DNA of 64,000 bases from Chlorogloea purpurea SAG 13.99 (GTDB taxonomy: Bacteria > Cyanobacteriota > Cyanobacteriia > Cyanobacteriales > Microcystaceae). Both the position numbers and the translations under genes were made by a program. Under the pieces are notes generated by a model. The model searched no databases. It saw nothing but the letters and a program-made list of their open reading frames with translations, and had not been told where the DNA came from. The DNA lies in NCBI GenBank assembly GCA_016903695.1, contig JADQBB010000013.1:1-64000 (forward strand). The letters run 5' to 3'. The first letter of the stretch is position 1, and the number at the start of each line of letters is the position of its first letter. Positions 37,873-48,110 of the stretch are shown here, piece after piece.

Positions 37873-39027
37873 ATGCAGGGAACACTTAATGAGATAGACA
37901 TCCGCAGTATCTTGCAGTTGATCGAGTTAGGACAGAGAACGGGAGAATTATTTATCGAACCCTACGATAATAATTCATCCTCTAAGCGAATGGAAATAGT
38001 CCCCAGGGGTTGGTTCGTGTTTTTCGTTAACGGTCAGATCGTTTACGCTACCGATCGCAGTAGCCATAACCTGTTACGGCTGAAGGATTACGTGCGCTTC
38101 CACCGGATTCAACAGGGGCCTAGAGAAGAGGTAAGTACAGCGAATATTCTCAACACCCCGGAATATTTTTATATCTGGCAATTATTAGAAAAAAATTTAA
38201 TCACGCCGGCCCAAGCTAGAGAGATAATTGGCTGTATGGTGCGGGAAACACTTTTCGATCTCTTCTGTTTACGTCAGGGCGCGTTCACGTTTGAATTAGG
38301 TTCTCCCCTAGCCCCCCAATTGATGACGATGGCGGTGGCCCCCCTGGTGAGGAAAATCGTCGGTCAAGTACAACAGTGGAAACATTTTCACCCTCAGATA
38401 CAACACCCGGATCAATTTTTCGTGATCGTTGACCCGGAAGAGTTACAGGGCAATATACCCGATCGAGCCTACAGGAACTTAGATAAATGGGCGAAAAATA
38501 AAACCAGCCTCCGTCAACTGTCCCGCTATCTGGGGCGGGATCTAGTTCTGGTGGCCCGTACCCTCTACCCTTACGTGCAAAGGGGCTGGGTACAGTTCGT
38601 TCACCCGGGCGCTCAAAAGGAGGAAGCCGATCGTCATCACTGGCCGCAACCCGATAATATGCCCCTCAAAATAGCTTGTATCGATGACGATTTAAGCGTG
38701 GGAAAAACCGTGGAAGCGATTCTCGCCGATAATGGTTATGGGGTCACTCTCTATACAGATCCTTTGGAAGCCTTACGGGGAGTCTTTATCGAACCACCGG
38801 ACGTGATCCTCTGCGACCTGACCATGCCCAAATTAGACGGTTACGACCTGTGCGCCATGTTGCGTCACTCGGGTCAGTTCCGACAGACCCCTATAATCAT
38901 GCTTACCAGTAAAGAAGCGTTTATAGATCGTGTTAAAGCTAGAATTATAGGAGCAACTGACTATTTGACTAAACCCTTCGGCGGCAATGAACTATTATTG
39001 CTACTGGAAAAATTTAATAAGTCATAG
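37873..39027 (+). CDS. pilG: PatA-type response regulator PilG
   Basis: A 384-aa protein from ATG 37873; a TTG at 37843 is a less likely start. The N-terminal DUF4388/PatA region (about 1-150, opening MQGTLNEIDIRSILQLIELGQRTGELFIE) and a helical middle section lead to a C-terminal receiver (about 265-384), with phospho-Asp in VILCDLTMPK and Lys in YLTKPFGG. The order pilG-pilH-pilI-pilJ and the permease that follows match the slr1041-slr1045 region of Synechocystis, which controls pilus biogenesis and motility (recalled). PixG/TaxP-type naming would be equally valid. Confidence 0.88.
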   Translation: MQGTLNEIDIRSILQLIELGQRTGELFIEPYDNNSSSKRMEIVPRGWFVFFVNGQIVYATDRSSHNLLRLKDYVRFHRIQQGPREEVSTANILNTPEYFYIWQLLEKNLITPAQAREIIGCMVRETLFDLFCLRQGAFTFELGSPLAPQLMTMAVAPLVRKIVGQVQQWKHFHPQIQHPDQFFVIVDPEELQGNIPDRAYRNLDKWAKNKTSLRQLSRYLGRDLVLVARTLYPYVQRGWVQFVHPGAQKEEADRHHWPQPDNMPLKIACIDDDLSVGKTVEAILADNGYGVTLYTDPLEALRGVFIEPPDVILCDLTMPKLDGYDLCAMLRHSGQFRQTPIIMLTSKEAFIDRVKARIIGATDYLTKPFGGNELLLLLEKFNKS

Positions 39028-39197
39028 TGGATTTATTCTAGAAAATTGGGAATATTAAATGTGAATCCAAGTATGAAGATTGTCACAATCGGATGCCGAG
39101 ATTCAATTTCACAGGTACAAGTTTACTAGAATAGGGTCAGAATGAGCTATCGGACATCTATGATTGTTGTCCTCACCAACCCATTAGGTAGGGAGTT

Positions 39198-39563
39198 ATG
39201 AGCGAAATTTTGCTGGTAGAAGACAGCCAAGTACAACGGGAACTAATTTGTAACCTTTTAAGGAACAATGGCATCAAAGTGACTGTAGCTCACGATGGGG
39301 TCGAAGCGCTGGAACATATTCAAAAATTCAGCCCAGATCTCGTCGTGTTGGATATAGTCATGCCGCGCATGAACGGTTATGAGGTTTGTCGTCGCCTCAA
39401 ATCTGATCCGAAAACGAAAAATGTCCCCGTGGTCATGTGTTCTTCCAAAGGAGAGGAATGGGATCGCTATTGGGGGATGAGACAGGGGGCCGACGCTTAT
39501 ATCGCTAAACCCTTTGAACCTGTGGAATTAATCGGCACGATCAAACAACTCTTGAGGGGATAA
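39198..39563 (+). CDS. pilH: CheY-like response regulator PilH
   Basis: A 121-aa stand-alone receiver domain. The acidic pocket ED, phospho-Asp in LVVLDIVMPR, Ser in VMCSSKGEEWDR and Lys in IAKPFEP are present. It probably receives phosphate from a CheA-like kinase and signals to the pilus motors, as PilH or PixH does. It is 170 bp after pilG and 39 bp before the CheW-like gene. The gap before it may hold its own promoter, but none is convincing. Confidence 0.9.
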   Translation: MSEILLVEDSQVQRELICNLLRNNGIKVTVAHDGVEALEHIQKFSPDLVVLDIVMPRMNGYEVCRRLKSDPKTKNVPVVMCSSKGEEWDRYWGMRQGADAYIAKPFEPVELIGTIKQLLRG

Positions 39564-39602
39564 AACCCCCCTAATTGCTATAAACACGCTTAAACTCAAA
39601 TC

Positions 39603-40130
39603 ATGGTCAACACTCCCGATTTCTTCACCAACACCGAGCAGGATATATCACCGGATATACAGGCACTAAAAACGCCATCAGGGGAACTACATTTAAGATT
39701 TTATCTGAGTTCTAATGATGAGTTCGCCCTACCGGCGATCGGCATCAAAGAAGTAATGCAGCAACCACCCGATCGTATTACTGCCATCCCCAACGCCTCG
39801 CCGCTGTTATTGGGAACGATCAATCTGAGGGGACAAGTGATCTGGGTAGCGGATTTAGGGCAATTTCTAGGAGATAGAAACTATTTGAATACGGATAGAC
39901 CGGAAATACCAGTCATCGCCATCGAAGAACAAGAAGTCTTGTTGGGTTTAGCGGTCGATCGATTGGGAGATATGGACTGGTTGGACTTAGAACAACTACA
40001 GAGTTCCACTAACGCCCCAGACCAGATCGCCCCTTATGTACAGGGGGAATGGGTACAAGAAAACGTAGAAACCCCACTGCGGTTATTGGATCATATTGCC
40101 ATTTTACGCTCGGCTCGATGGGCGGCCTAG
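39603..40130 (+). CDS. pilI: CheW-like coupling protein PilI
   Basis: A 175-aa CheW domain protein. After about 28 variable residues come the CheW beta barrels with ALPAIGIKEVMQ, ITAIPNASPLLLGTINLRGQVIWVADLG and VLLGLAVDRLGDMDWL, the family's conserved core. It should bridge the receptor PilJ to the CheA-like kinase. It is 46 bp upstream of pilJ. The CheA homologue is not found in this window. Confidence 0.92.
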   Translation: MVNTPDFFTNTEQDISPDIQALKTPSGELHLRFYLSSNDEFALPAIGIKEVMQQPPDRITAIPNASPLLLGTINLRGQVIWVADLGQFLGDRNYLNTDRPEIPVIAIEEQEVLLGLAVDRLGDMDWLDLEQLQSSTNAPDQIAPYVQGEWVQENVETPLRLLDHIAILRSARWAA

Positions 40131-40176
40131 AATCACCACTTAACTTTTAGTAACTACTATCACTGGAGGGCGGACG

Positions 40177-42735
40177 ATGCCGTTAGGGAATGATTACGTA
40201 ACACTGTACGGACAGGCCAACGCAGCCTATTGTCAAGGTAACTTGGACGAAGCCAATCGCATTATCGAGTCGATGCTGGGGGAGTACCCCGATGATCCCA
40301 ATATACTGTTATTACAGGGTCATATTAATCTGGGAAGACAAGAATACAAAGCTGCCCAAAGACAATACGAGAAAGTTTTACAACTAGCCAAAGCTTCCGA
40401 CCAATCCGATCTAGTTGACTACGCCAGGCGCGGCTTAGAACAGGCTCGCCACAGCCAATTACAGGACGAGTTCAGCTCTTTTGATGAAATGGAAGCCACC
40501 GAGGGCATCACTTTCGGCGCAGCCGATTTCAAAGGGGGTCAAAGTTTTGCTAGCCAGGAGTCGGCAGAAACGGTTGACTGGCAACCGGAAGAATTCGACT
40601 GGGGCAACGGCCTATTCAACGAAGCGGATTTGGACGAACCTACAGTGGGACAGCCCCAACCCTACGTCAATCCATTCGACCACGACGACCAAGAGGAAAC
40701 AGCCTTTCACGGAACCCCATCGGGTTATTCTTTAAAGTCTCAAAACTCTAAATCAGCAGAGACTTTTCACGAAGGTGAGGAATTTCAATGGGAACAAGAT
40801 ACGGGAGACGAAACTAATCCTTTTCCCTTTTTCGACGGCAACGCTCAGCCCAATCATGCCTTCGCGAGTGGCGGAGATTTTTACGATGAAGGGGAATCTA
40901 CTTTTATGGTTTCCGGGCAGTTAAATAATAGCAGTTCCGGTTTCAGTAGATCTTCTCATCCAGGGATGAAAAATAATGCCAACCAAGATAACTTATTACA
41001 TGATTTATCCAGTTTTCCAGAAGATGATCTAGAAGGTATTTCCGGGTTAGATATTACCGATGTGGCCCAATCGATGCAATTGGGCCGCACGGGAGAAGAC
41101 TCGGGTTTGAACAGCAGTCTACCCAACAATACGGGATTAAATGTCGCTCCTTCCCAAACCCAGATCAATTGGTCAACTCAAATAGAGGACCAGGAGCAAG
41201 CTTATTCGGCGGAACGTTTACTCAAACCGACGACCGATGTGACCACGGGTAAATTAGGCTTCCTGATCAACGCTCCCTTGAAAACCAAGCGCCTGATTGT
41301 GTCACTCGGTGCGGGGTTGGCTCCCATCTTGATAATTTTTGCCGTCACCGCCGCCACCGGCTTATCCACTTCCCCCTCGAAACCCGTGGGGAAAGCACAA
41401 CCGAAAACAGCTCAAGTACAGAAAAGCCAAGGGAAAATTTCCCCGTTGAGCCAGCCCGTGTTATTAATGATGCTTTTATCGGGGGCCACGAGTTTCGGGT
41501 TAACCTGGCTTCTGGGCCAATTGATGATGAACAGGGTAGAACGATCGATCAATGACCTACGCTCTCAGTGCGACAAAATCACCGATGGGGATTTCAACGC
41601 TAAAGCCCTGATTTACTCCCAAGACGAATCGGGTCTATTAGCCCACAGTTTCAATCAGATGGTGAAGGTGATCGCCACTACCACCAGAGAAGCACAACAG
41701 AGAGCCAGCGAAACCGAGCAAGCTAAAGAAGATCTACAACGTCAGGTTATTCGCCTCCTCGACGACGTGGAAGGGGCGGCTAGAGGTGATTTAACCGTAC
41801 AGGCGGAAGTAACGCCGGACGTACTCGGGGCCGTGGCCGATGCCTTTAACCTGACGATTCAAAACCTGCGGGAAATCGTCAGACAGGTGAAACAGGCCGC
41901 CAAGCAGGTGAATAAGGGTTCCACCGATAGTGAATCCTACGCCCGTAATCAATCCAGCGACGCTTTACGGATGGCGGAAGAATTGGCCGTGACTTTAAAT
42001 TCGGTACAGATGATGACCGAATCGATTCAAAGGGTAGCGGAAAACGCCCGCGAAGCCGAAGAAGTGGCTCGTACTTCCTCGATTACCGCCCTCAAAGGCG
42101 GTGAATCTGTAGAGAGGACCGTGTCCGGTATTTTACAAATCCGAGAAACTGTATCAGAAACTGCGAGAAAAGTCAAGAGGTTGGCGGAAGCTTCTCAAGA
42201 AATTTCCAAGATCGTCGCCGTAATTTCTCAGATCGCCTCCCGCACGAACTTACTAGCTTTAAACGCCTCGATTCAATCGGCAAGGGCGGGAGAAGCGGGT
42301 AGAGGTTTCGCGATCGTAGCGGACGAAGTACGGCAGTTAGCCGATAGGTCGGCCAAATCCCTCAAGGAAATCGAACAGATCGTTTTACAGATTCAAAGTG
42401 AAACAGGGTCGGTGATGACGGCGATGGAAGAGGGGATTCAACAGGTACTCGACGTGACGGAAAGATCGGAACAGGCGAAGAAATCCCTCGAAGATATTAT
42501 TCAAGTGTCCAATCGGATCGATAGTTTAGTGCGATCGATCACCGGCGATACCGTCAAACAAAGGGAAAATTCCCGCGAAGTAGCCCAGGTCATGCAATCG
42601 GTGGAACTCACCGCCCAGGAAACCTCTCAAGAATCCCAACGGGTAGCGGGTTCATTACAGAAATTGGTGGGCATCTCCAGAGATTTATTATCCTCGATCG
42701 AAAAATTCCGAGTAGAGGAGGACGATGCGAAATAA
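40177..42735 (+). CDS. pilJ: Methyl-accepting chemotaxis protein PilJ
   Basis: An 852-aa transducer. The N-terminus (about 1-110) has TPR-like helices, followed by an acidic Gln/Asn/Ser-rich region (to about 350). Two hydrophobic segments (about 375-390 and 428-445) are followed by HAMP domains (about 448-560) and a signalling domain with the conserved hairpin around [31 protein letters not shown]. There is no phytochrome GAF domain, so it is PilJ/Ctr1-like, not PixJ1-like. It feeds the pilGHI pathway. The gene is followed 49 bp later by a permease. Confidence 0.9.
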   Translation: MPLGNDYVTLYGQANAAYCQGNLDEANRIIESMLGEYPDDPNILLLQGHINLGRQEYKAAQRQYEKVLQLAKASDQSDLVDYARRGLEQARHSQLQDEFSSFDEMEATEGITFGAADFKGGQSFASQESAETVDWQPEEFDWGNGLFNEADLDEPTVGQPQPYVNPFDHDDQEETAFHGTPSGYSLKSQNSKSAETFHEGEEFQWEQDTGDETNPFPFFDGNAQPNHAFASGGDFYDEGESTFMVSGQLNNSSSGFSRSSHPGMKNNANQDNLLHDLSSFPEDDLEGISGLDITDVAQSMQLGRTGEDSGLNSSLPNNTGLNVAPSQTQINWSTQIEDQEQAYSAERLLKPTTDVTTGKLGFLINAPLKTKRLIVSLGAGLAPILIIFAVTAATGLSTSPSKPVGKAQPKTAQVQKSQGKISPLSQPVLLMMLLSGATSFGLTWLLGQLMMNRVERSINDLRSQCDKITDGDFNAKALIYSQDESGLLAHSFNQMVKVIATTTREAQQRASETEQAKEDLQRQVIRLLDDVEGAARGDLTVQAEVTPDVLGAVADAFNLTIQNLREIVRQVKQAAKQVNKGSTDSESYARNQSSDALRMAEELAVTLNSVQMMTESIQRVAENAREAEEVARTSSITALKGGESVERTVSGILQIRETVSETARKVKRLAEASQEISKIVAVISQIASRTNLLALNASIQSARAGEAGRGFAIVADEVRQLADRSAKSLKEIEQIVLQIQSETGSVMTAMEEGIQQVLDVTERSEQAKKSLEDIIQVSNRIDSLVRSITGDTVKQRENSREVAQVMQSVELTAQETSQESQRVAGSLQKLVGISRDLLSSIEKFRVEEDDAK

Positions 42736-42784
42736 TCGGAAAACACCCTTAGAATAATAAAGAACTATCACCCCATGAGATTCT

Positions 42785-43576
42785 ATGAGTTCGGCTGGCT
42801 CTAACACTGGCTTAAATTTGTGGTTCGCTCGTTTAACCGCCGCGTTTTTCTTGGGAGGTCAGGTTTTTTACCGCATACTAAACACAAAAGGACACTGGCG
42901 CAACACCAAAGAGCAAATGTGGATGGTAGGGCCCCAATCTCTCACCATCGCCCTGATCACCGCCGGTTTCGTCGGCATGGTGTTCACCATTCAAGTCGCA
43001 CGGGAGTTCATCTATTTCGGAGCCTCTAGTTACGTGGGCGGAGTCTTATCTCTCGCCTTGACAAGAGAACTGGCCCCGGTTTTAACTGCGGTGGTGGTGG
43101 CGGGTAGAGTCGGTTCGGCATTCGCCGCCGAGATCGGCACAATGCAGGTGACAGAACAGATCGACGCTTTATATATGCTGAGAACCGATCCTCTTGATTA
43201 CCTAGTCATCCCTCGCGTGATCGCCTGTAGCTTGATGTTACCCCTATTAACCATCATTTCCCTGCTAGCGGGGATGACCGGGGGCTTATTCGTGGCCGAG
43301 TATCTTTATAAAATTTCTCCCACCTTATTTTTACAATCGGCACAGAATTTTTTACAATTCTGGGATCTCGTCAGTTCCATGATCAAGGCCGCCGTCTTCG
43401 GTGCTTTAATCGCCGTTATCGGCTGTAGTTGGGGCTTAACTACTACCGGCGGCGCTAAAGGCGTGGGACAATCTACCACTACCGCGGTGGTAACTTCCTT
43501 GATGGCGATTTTTATAGTTAATTTCTTCCTGTCTTGGATCATGTTTCAAGGCACAGGTAACAAAAGCTTGGGCTAA
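42785..43576 (+). CDS. MlaE (YrbE) family lipid ABC transporter permease
   Basis: A 263-aa integral membrane protein with five or six helices. The conserved MlaE stretches are SLTIALITAGFVGMVFTIQVA, LTRELAPVLTAVVVAGRVGSAFAAEIGTM and VKQI-like AVFGALIAVIGCSWGLTT. Members move phospholipids or related lipids between membranes, with an ATPase and an MCE-domain protein. Neither partner is adjacent. Its location after pilJ matches Synechocystis slr1045 (recalled). Its participation in pilus control is not shown. Confidence 0.92.
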   Translation: MSSAGSNTGLNLWFARLTAAFFLGGQVFYRILNTKGHWRNTKEQMWMVGPQSLTIALITAGFVGMVFTIQVAREFIYFGASSYVGGVLSLALTRELAPVLTAVVVAGRVGSAFAAEIGTMQVTEQIDALYMLRTDPLDYLVIPRVIACSLMLPLLTIISLLAGMTGGLFVAEYLYKISPTLFLQSAQNFLQFWDLVSSMIKAAVFGALIAVIGCSWGLTTTGGAKGVGQSTTTAVVTSLMAIFIVNFFLSWIMFQGTGNKSLG

Positions 43577-43602
43577 GATCGAAATAAATCCGGTGGCACA
43601 AA

Positions 43603-44595
43603 ATGACAGGTAGTAATAAATGGGACTTCGGGAGATTTTGGCAGACTCTAGATTATTTTGAAGTGATCCCCTTTATGGATTGTATTCAAAATTTATTCGG
43701 TCAAAAAAAGGAAGATAAATCAATTTTTGGTAATGATAGTTTAATGAATAAAGCTTTAGTTATTTCGCCAAGTAATATTTCTACAATAGGGCAAAAATTA
43801 CAAGACAAATCCTATCAAGTCCAGACTCTCAGTGATTTTAGTAATTGTAATCCTTCCCTGTTCCCTCATCTCGATCTGATCGTCTATGAAGGTGATGATT
43901 ACTTACAATTAGTAAATTTTCTGAAAAAACTACCCGCGGATTCAGAAAAAATACTATTTGACTTCAGCCAACCAACCCCGGAAATGAAAGAGATTTGGGG
44001 GGCTGTGGATGATGTGGTGATGGGGGGAGTCAGCGAAAGTCAGATGCGTTTCACTCACGATCGAGGCGTATTTACAGGCAACGTATCAACGGCTAATAAT
44101 GGGGGCTTCGCTTCTGTACGTACTCGCAACTTCACCCCGGCCCTAAATTTATCCGATTACGAAGGCATAGAATTACGGGTCGAGGGCGATGGTAAGCGTT
44201 ATAAACTCATCTGTCGTTGTGAGGGGCGTTGGGATGGGGTGGGTTATTGTTATTCCTTTGATACCATCTATAATTTTCCCCAGACGATTCGCGTCCCCTT
44301 CCGAGAATTAATTCCCGTCTTCAGGGCGAAAACCCTTACCGACGGCGAAGCTTTCGATAGTAGTAAAGTGTATTCGCTACAGTTGATGCACAGTAAATTC
44401 GAGTACGACGGCGCTCTTAATCCCCGTTTCTCTCCCGGAATTTTCGGCATCGATGTAGAGTGGATCAAGGCCTACGGCAGAAAGACACCTCGTTTAGTTA
44501 TTGTCGGTTCTGAAACGGCGGATAGGAGGGTATTGGCAGAGAGTGGCTGGAAATATAGCGTCGTCGGTGATGTCGATCGATTTTCCCCCCTGTAG
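43603..44595 (+). CDS. CIA30-domain protein
   Basis: A 330-aa protein. Residues about 120-290 form a CIA30/NDUFAF1-type galactose-binding-like fold: ILFDFSQPT, WGAVDDVVMGGVSES, GGFASVRTR and a LMHSKFEYDGALNPRFSPGIFGIDVEWI end. The N-terminal 115 residues and the C-terminal tail (PRLVIVGSETADRRVL) look like pieces of the Rossmann-type domain found in other cyanobacterial CIA30 proteins, so an insertion arrangement is possible. CIA30 proteins assist assembly of NADH dehydrogenase or photosystems. The role here is not established. Confidence 0.78.
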   Translation: MTGSNKWDFGRFWQTLDYFEVIPFMDCIQNLFGQKKEDKSIFGNDSLMNKALVISPSNISTIGQKLQDKSYQVQTLSDFSNCNPSLFPHLDLIVYEGDDYLQLVNFLKKLPADSEKILFDFSQPTPEMKEIWGAVDDVVMGGVSESQMRFTHDRGVFTGNVSTANNGGFASVRTRNFTPALNLSDYEGIELRVEGDGKRYKLICRCEGRWDGVGYCYSFDTIYNFPQTIRVPFRELIPVFRAKTLTDGEAFDSSKVYSLQLMHSKFEYDGALNPRFSPGIFGIDVEWIKAYGRKTPRLVIVGSETADRRVLAESGWKYSVVGDVDRFSPL

Positions 44596-44728
44596 GTGAT
44601 TCGGTAGGACGGAATTATTACACAATGTAACTATTTTCCCGTCGGGGCAAAACAAGTTGGGAAAGGGGGCTGGGTTCAGGATAACCTAGATCGAGTCTCC
44701 TATTGATACCAAGTTAATCGTACAAACT

Positions 44729-45691
44729 ATGACCGTGGAAAGTCCTACTCGCCCGATTCGCATTGGCTCCCGTAAGAGCCAATTGGCTCTAGTACAAACC
44801 TATTGGGTACAATCGGAATTACAGAAGCATTACCCCGATAGACAATTCGATGTGGAAACTATGAGCACCCAGGGCGATATTATTCTAGATGTCGCTTTAG
44901 CAAAAATCGGGGATAAGGGTTTATTCACGAAAGAGTTAGAAGTGGGAATGTTGAATCGTCAAACCGATTTAGCGGTACATTCTCTAAAAGATCTACCTAC
45001 TAACTTACCCGAAGGATTGATCCTCGGTTGCGTCACCGAAAGAGTTGACCCCGCCGATGCCCTGGTGGTCAACGAAAAACACAAAGATAAACAATTGGCT
45101 AGTTTACCCGAAGGCGCGGTAATCGGCACTTCGTCTCTGAGAAGATTGGCTCAATTACGCCATCATTTCCCCGGTTTAACTTTTAAAGATGTGCGGGGCA
45201 ATGTTAATACTCGTCTGGGCAAATTAGACGCGGGCGAATACGACGGCATTATCCTTGCGGTAGCGGGATTACAGCGATTGGGAATGCACGATCGAATTCA
45301 CCAGGTCATCCCCCCGGAAATATCTCTCCACGCTGTAGGACAGGGCGCACTGGGTATAGAGTGCCGGGATGGTGATCAGGAAGTTCTCGATATACTGAAA
45401 GTTTTAGAAGACGTGACCACTAGAGATAGGTGTTATGCCGAGCGCTCTTTTTTACGGGAATTAGAGGGGGGCTGTCAAGTACCGATCGGTGTGAATACTA
45501 AAATAGAAGATGGCATCCTCACTTTAACGGGTATGGTGGCCAGTCTCGACGGTCAGAGGTTAATTAAAGAGACGATCACCGGCAAGGCGGAATCCGCCGA
45601 AGAGTTGGGAAAAACCCTCGCCCATCAAGTGAGAGATTTAGGCGCGGGGGAAATTCTAGCAGAAATTTTCGCCACGATCCAACGGCAGTAA
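44729..45691 (+). CDS. hemC: Porphobilinogen deaminase (hydroxymethylbilane synthase)
   Basis: A 320-aa enzyme polymerising four porphobilinogens into hydroxymethylbilane for heme and chlorophyll. Conserved elements include [15 protein letters not shown], the catalytic Asp in [34 protein letters not shown] and the cofactor-anchoring Cys in [11 protein letters not shown]. It stands alone and ends in a strong intrinsic terminator. The gap of 133 bp before it holds no recognisable RNA gene. Confidence 0.97.
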   Translation: MTVESPTRPIRIGSRKSQLALVQTYWVQSELQKHYPDRQFDVETMSTQGDIILDVALAKIGDKGLFTKELEVGMLNRQTDLAVHSLKDLPTNLPEGLILGCVTERVDPADALVVNEKHKDKQLASLPEGAVIGTSSLRRLAQLRHHFPGLTFKDVRGNVNTRLGKLDAGEYDGIILAVAGLQRLGMHDRIHQVIPPEISLHAVGQGALGIECRDGDQEVLDILKVLEDVTTRDRCYAERSFLRELEGGCQVPIGVNTKIEDGILTLTGMVASLDGQRLIKETITGKAESAEELGKTLAHQVRDLGAGEILAEIFATIQRQ

Positions 45692-45711
45692 TGCTGAAAT
45701 TTTTTACCCGC

Positions 45712-45747
45712 TCCGAGCTTTTCCAGTAAAGCTCGGATTGTTTTTTT
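45712..45747 (+). terminator. Rho-independent terminator after hemC
   Basis: A perfect 10-bp stem (45712-45721 with 45728-45737) and 6-nt loop are followed by TTG and seven T residues (45741-45747). It separates hemC from the following two-gene module. Confidence 0.9.
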
Positions 45748-45799
45748 ATATAGAATGGATTAAATATAAAATTACTGTAGGTTATCGAAAGTCTCGCCT

Positions 45800-45955
45800 A
45801 TGGATACAGTCAACGAACCGATCGTGACAGCTTCACCCGAAATTAGAACGATTATCGAGAGAGTATTAACCCTGGAGAAAGGGAAACTCTATCAAAAGAA
45901 CCTACGTAATATTAACGATGATGTTTTGACGATTATTAAAGAAGTAATCCAATGA
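45800..45955 (+). CDS. Small protein of unknown function coupled to a Rad50/DndD-like ATPase
   Basis: A 51-aa open frame from ATG 45800, beginning MDTVNEPIVTASPEIR, probably two amphipathic helices, slightly charged, without a membrane segment. Its stop overlaps the ATPase start as ATGA (45952-45955), the usual sign of translational coupling, which is the main argument that it is real. It lies 52 bp after the hemC terminator and so starts a new transcript. I do not recognise the family. It could be an antitoxin-like, accessory or regulatory subunit of the ATPase. Confidence 0.7.
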   Translation: MDTVNEPIVTASPEIRTIIERVLTLEKGKLYQKNLRNINDDVLTIIKEVIQ

Positions 45956-48018
45956 AACTACTGTCGATCAGACTTTGTAACTTCCGTCAGTTCTACGGTA
46001 AAACACCAGAAATCCAATTGGCTAGAGGCACGTATAATACCACGGTTATCCACGGTAATAACGGGGCGGGAAAGACAACTATATTGAACGGATTCACATG
46101 GGTACTGTATGACAAATTCACCGCCGCTTTCGCTTCACCCCAATTATTAGTCAATAAGCGGGCTATATACGAAGTGAAAACCGGCGCATCGGTGGAATGT
46201 TGGGTCGAGGTGGTTTTTGAACACGATAACCTGCGGTATGGGGTGAAGCGCAAATGTTTCGCCTGTTTGGATATAAACGGCGTGGTGCAATACAGTCAAA
46301 GTCAATTGTTCATGTTAATAGGCAAGGAAGATGGCAACTGGTATCATCCCCTACAGCAACCCGAAGAAATTATCAATCAAATACTACCGGAAAGCCTGCA
46401 CCATTACTTCTTTTTCGACGGGGAACATATAGAACATATAGGGCGGCACAGTAGTAATAGTAGTATCGCTGAAGATACGAAAGACTTACTGGGGGTTAAG
46501 GTGTTAGATAGATCGATCGAACACCTGAAAAAAGCCAAGAAAACCTTACAGGATGAAATTAAAGAGTTAGGCGACTCGGATTTAAAGCAATTAGTAACTT
46601 TACAGAATAAGTTAGAGGGCGACTTACAGCGCGTCAAGGAGAAAGAGAGGGAAATAATCGGACAGATAGAAGAACAAGAAGAATTGAAAAAACTGCTCAC
46701 GGGCAAACTGTTAGAGTTAAGAGGTGCGGAAGATCTCAAACAGTTAAAAATGGGGTTGGATAATCGGGAGAAAACCTTAAGACTCAACCTATTAGAAGCT
46801 AAGGGCAATCTGAAAAAACATATATCCGGCATGGGCTATTTAGTATTTCTGCCCCGCGTGAGCGATAAACTCTATACCCTCGTGAATGATTTACGGAGTC
46901 GCGCCCAATTACCTACCGGTATCAAGCAGGAATTCATACTGGAGTTACTCCAGAGGAAACGGTGTATATGTGGCAACGAATTAGAGGCATCGGGGGCGGC
47001 TTACGAGCAAGTGCAGGGGTGGATAAGTAAATCCGGTATAGCCGAGGTGGAAGAAGCGATAATCCGCCTAGAATCTCAAGTGATGGTTTTGGATAAACAG
47101 GTAGATGAGTTTTGGCGACAGGTAGATAGTTTACAGAGTAACGTTCAAAAATGGCGGGGAGAATTATCAAGAGTAGAAAATGACTTGGATAATATCAGGG
47201 CTAAGTTTAGAGAGTATCCAGACGAGGATATTCAGGGTATACAGGGTCAACTGGACGAGATAGAGGAGAGATTGAAAGAGGGGCGCTTGGAGCAGGGGGG
47301 ATATAAACATCATTATGATATTAAAAGTAAGGAATTAGAAGCGTTAAATAAACAGATTGAGAGACAGAAGATCAAGGAAGAAAAGCAACATCTAGCCCAG
47401 AGGAGAATTTTGGCCGCCCAAGAGGCTATAGAGAGATTGATAGAGGTGAAGAGACGCTTAGAAAATCAATTCCGTCAGTCCTTAGAGAGTAAAGTGGGGG
47501 AGATATTCGGTCAGATTAGTTTCACCCCTTATATTCCCCGTCTGGGCGCTGAATACCAATTGCGACTGGTGGAGAATACTTCGGGGAAAGCTTCGCCCGT
47601 AGCCGCCTCTACCGGGGAGAATCAGATATTAAGTCTGTCTTTTATCGGCGCGATGATCGATAGAGTGCGAGAGTGGCGGCAGAAGAATAATTTCGTGGGT
47701 GTGGATAGTTCTACTTTTCCGATAGTTATGGATTCTCCTTTCGGTAGCCTCGATGAAATCTATCGCCGTAGGGTTGCTCGCTCAATTCCCCGATTAGCGA
47801 ATCAGTTGGTCATACTCGTCACGAAAACCCAATGGCGCAAGGAAGTAGAGGAGGAGATGAATTCCTATATCGGTAAGATATACGTGTTAAGTTATTACTC
47901 TAGTAAAACTCATTGTGAAGAAGACTCGATCGTCATCGACGGTCAAGTATATCCTTTAGTCAGGAAGAGTCCCAATAATTTCGAGTATACGGAGATCGTG
48001 GAGGTAGAAAGATTTTAG
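45952..48018 (+). CDS. Rad50/SbcC/DndD-like AAA ATPase with coiled coil
   Basis: A 688-aa SMC-like ATPase. The N-terminal lobe has Walker A GNNGAGKTT (about 36-44) and the Dnd/Septu-type FFFDGEHIEHIG motif (about 149-160). Two coiled-coil arms (about 185-300 and 355-505) flank a hook-like turn at RCICGNELEASG, with a single CxC pair resembling half of a Rad50 zinc hook. The C-terminal lobe has the signature-like STGENQILSLSFIGA and Walker B FPIVMDSPFGSLDE. Such proteins act in DNA repair or as motors in defence systems. No nuclease or other Dnd gene is adjacent; the only partner is the coupled 51-aa gene. Confidence 0.85.
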   Translation: MKLLSIRLCNFRQFYGKTPEIQLARGTYNTTVIHGNNGAGKTTILNGFTWVLYDKFTAAFASPQLLVNKRAIYEVKTGASVECWVEVVFEHDNLRYGVKRKCFACLDINGVVQYSQSQLFMLIGKEDGNWYHPLQQPEEIINQILPESLHHYFFFDGEHIEHIGRHSSNSSIAEDTKDLLGVKVLDRSIEHLKKAKKTLQDEIKELGDSDLKQLVTLQNKLEGDLQRVKEKEREIIGQIEEQEELKKLLTGKLLELRGAEDLKQLKMGLDNREKTLRLNLLEAKGNLKKHISGMGYLVFLPRVSDKLYTLVNDLRSRAQLPTGIKQEFILELLQRKRCICGNELEASGAAYEQVQGWISKSGIAEVEEAIIRLESQVMVLDKQVDEFWRQVDSLQSNVQKWRGELSRVENDLDNIRAKFREYPDEDIQGIQGQLDEIEERLKEGRLEQGGYKHHYDIKSKELEALNKQIERQKIKEEKQHLAQRRILAAQEAIERLIEVKRRLENQFRQSLESKVGEIFGQISFTPYIPRLGAEYQLRLVENTSGKASPVAASTGENQILSLSFIGAMIDRVREWRQKNNFVGVDSSTFPIVMDSPFGSLDEIYRRRVARSIPRLANQLVILVTKTQWRKEVEEEMNSYIGKIYVLSYYSSKTHCEEDSIVIDGQVYPLVRKSPNNFEYTEIVEVERF

Positions 48019-48056
48019 AGTGTAAAGTCTTGTAAAAAGCTATTTCCTCTGTTGCC

Positions 48057-48062
48057 TATAAT
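48057..48062 (+). promoter_or_regulatory. Candidate -10 box of psaM
   Basis: TATAAT lies 49 bp before the psaM start codon. No convincing -35 box is seen at 16-18 bp upstream. Confidence 0.4.
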
Positions 48063-48110
48063 CTTGCAAAGTATTCTGTAAAGAACTTTAATTTTTGGAG
48101 TTAATTCGCA

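Noticed and set aside
45952..48018. A complete Dnd phosphorothioation system
   Set aside because: Only a DndD-like ATPase is present; no dndB, dndC or dndE-like gene lies within the window.
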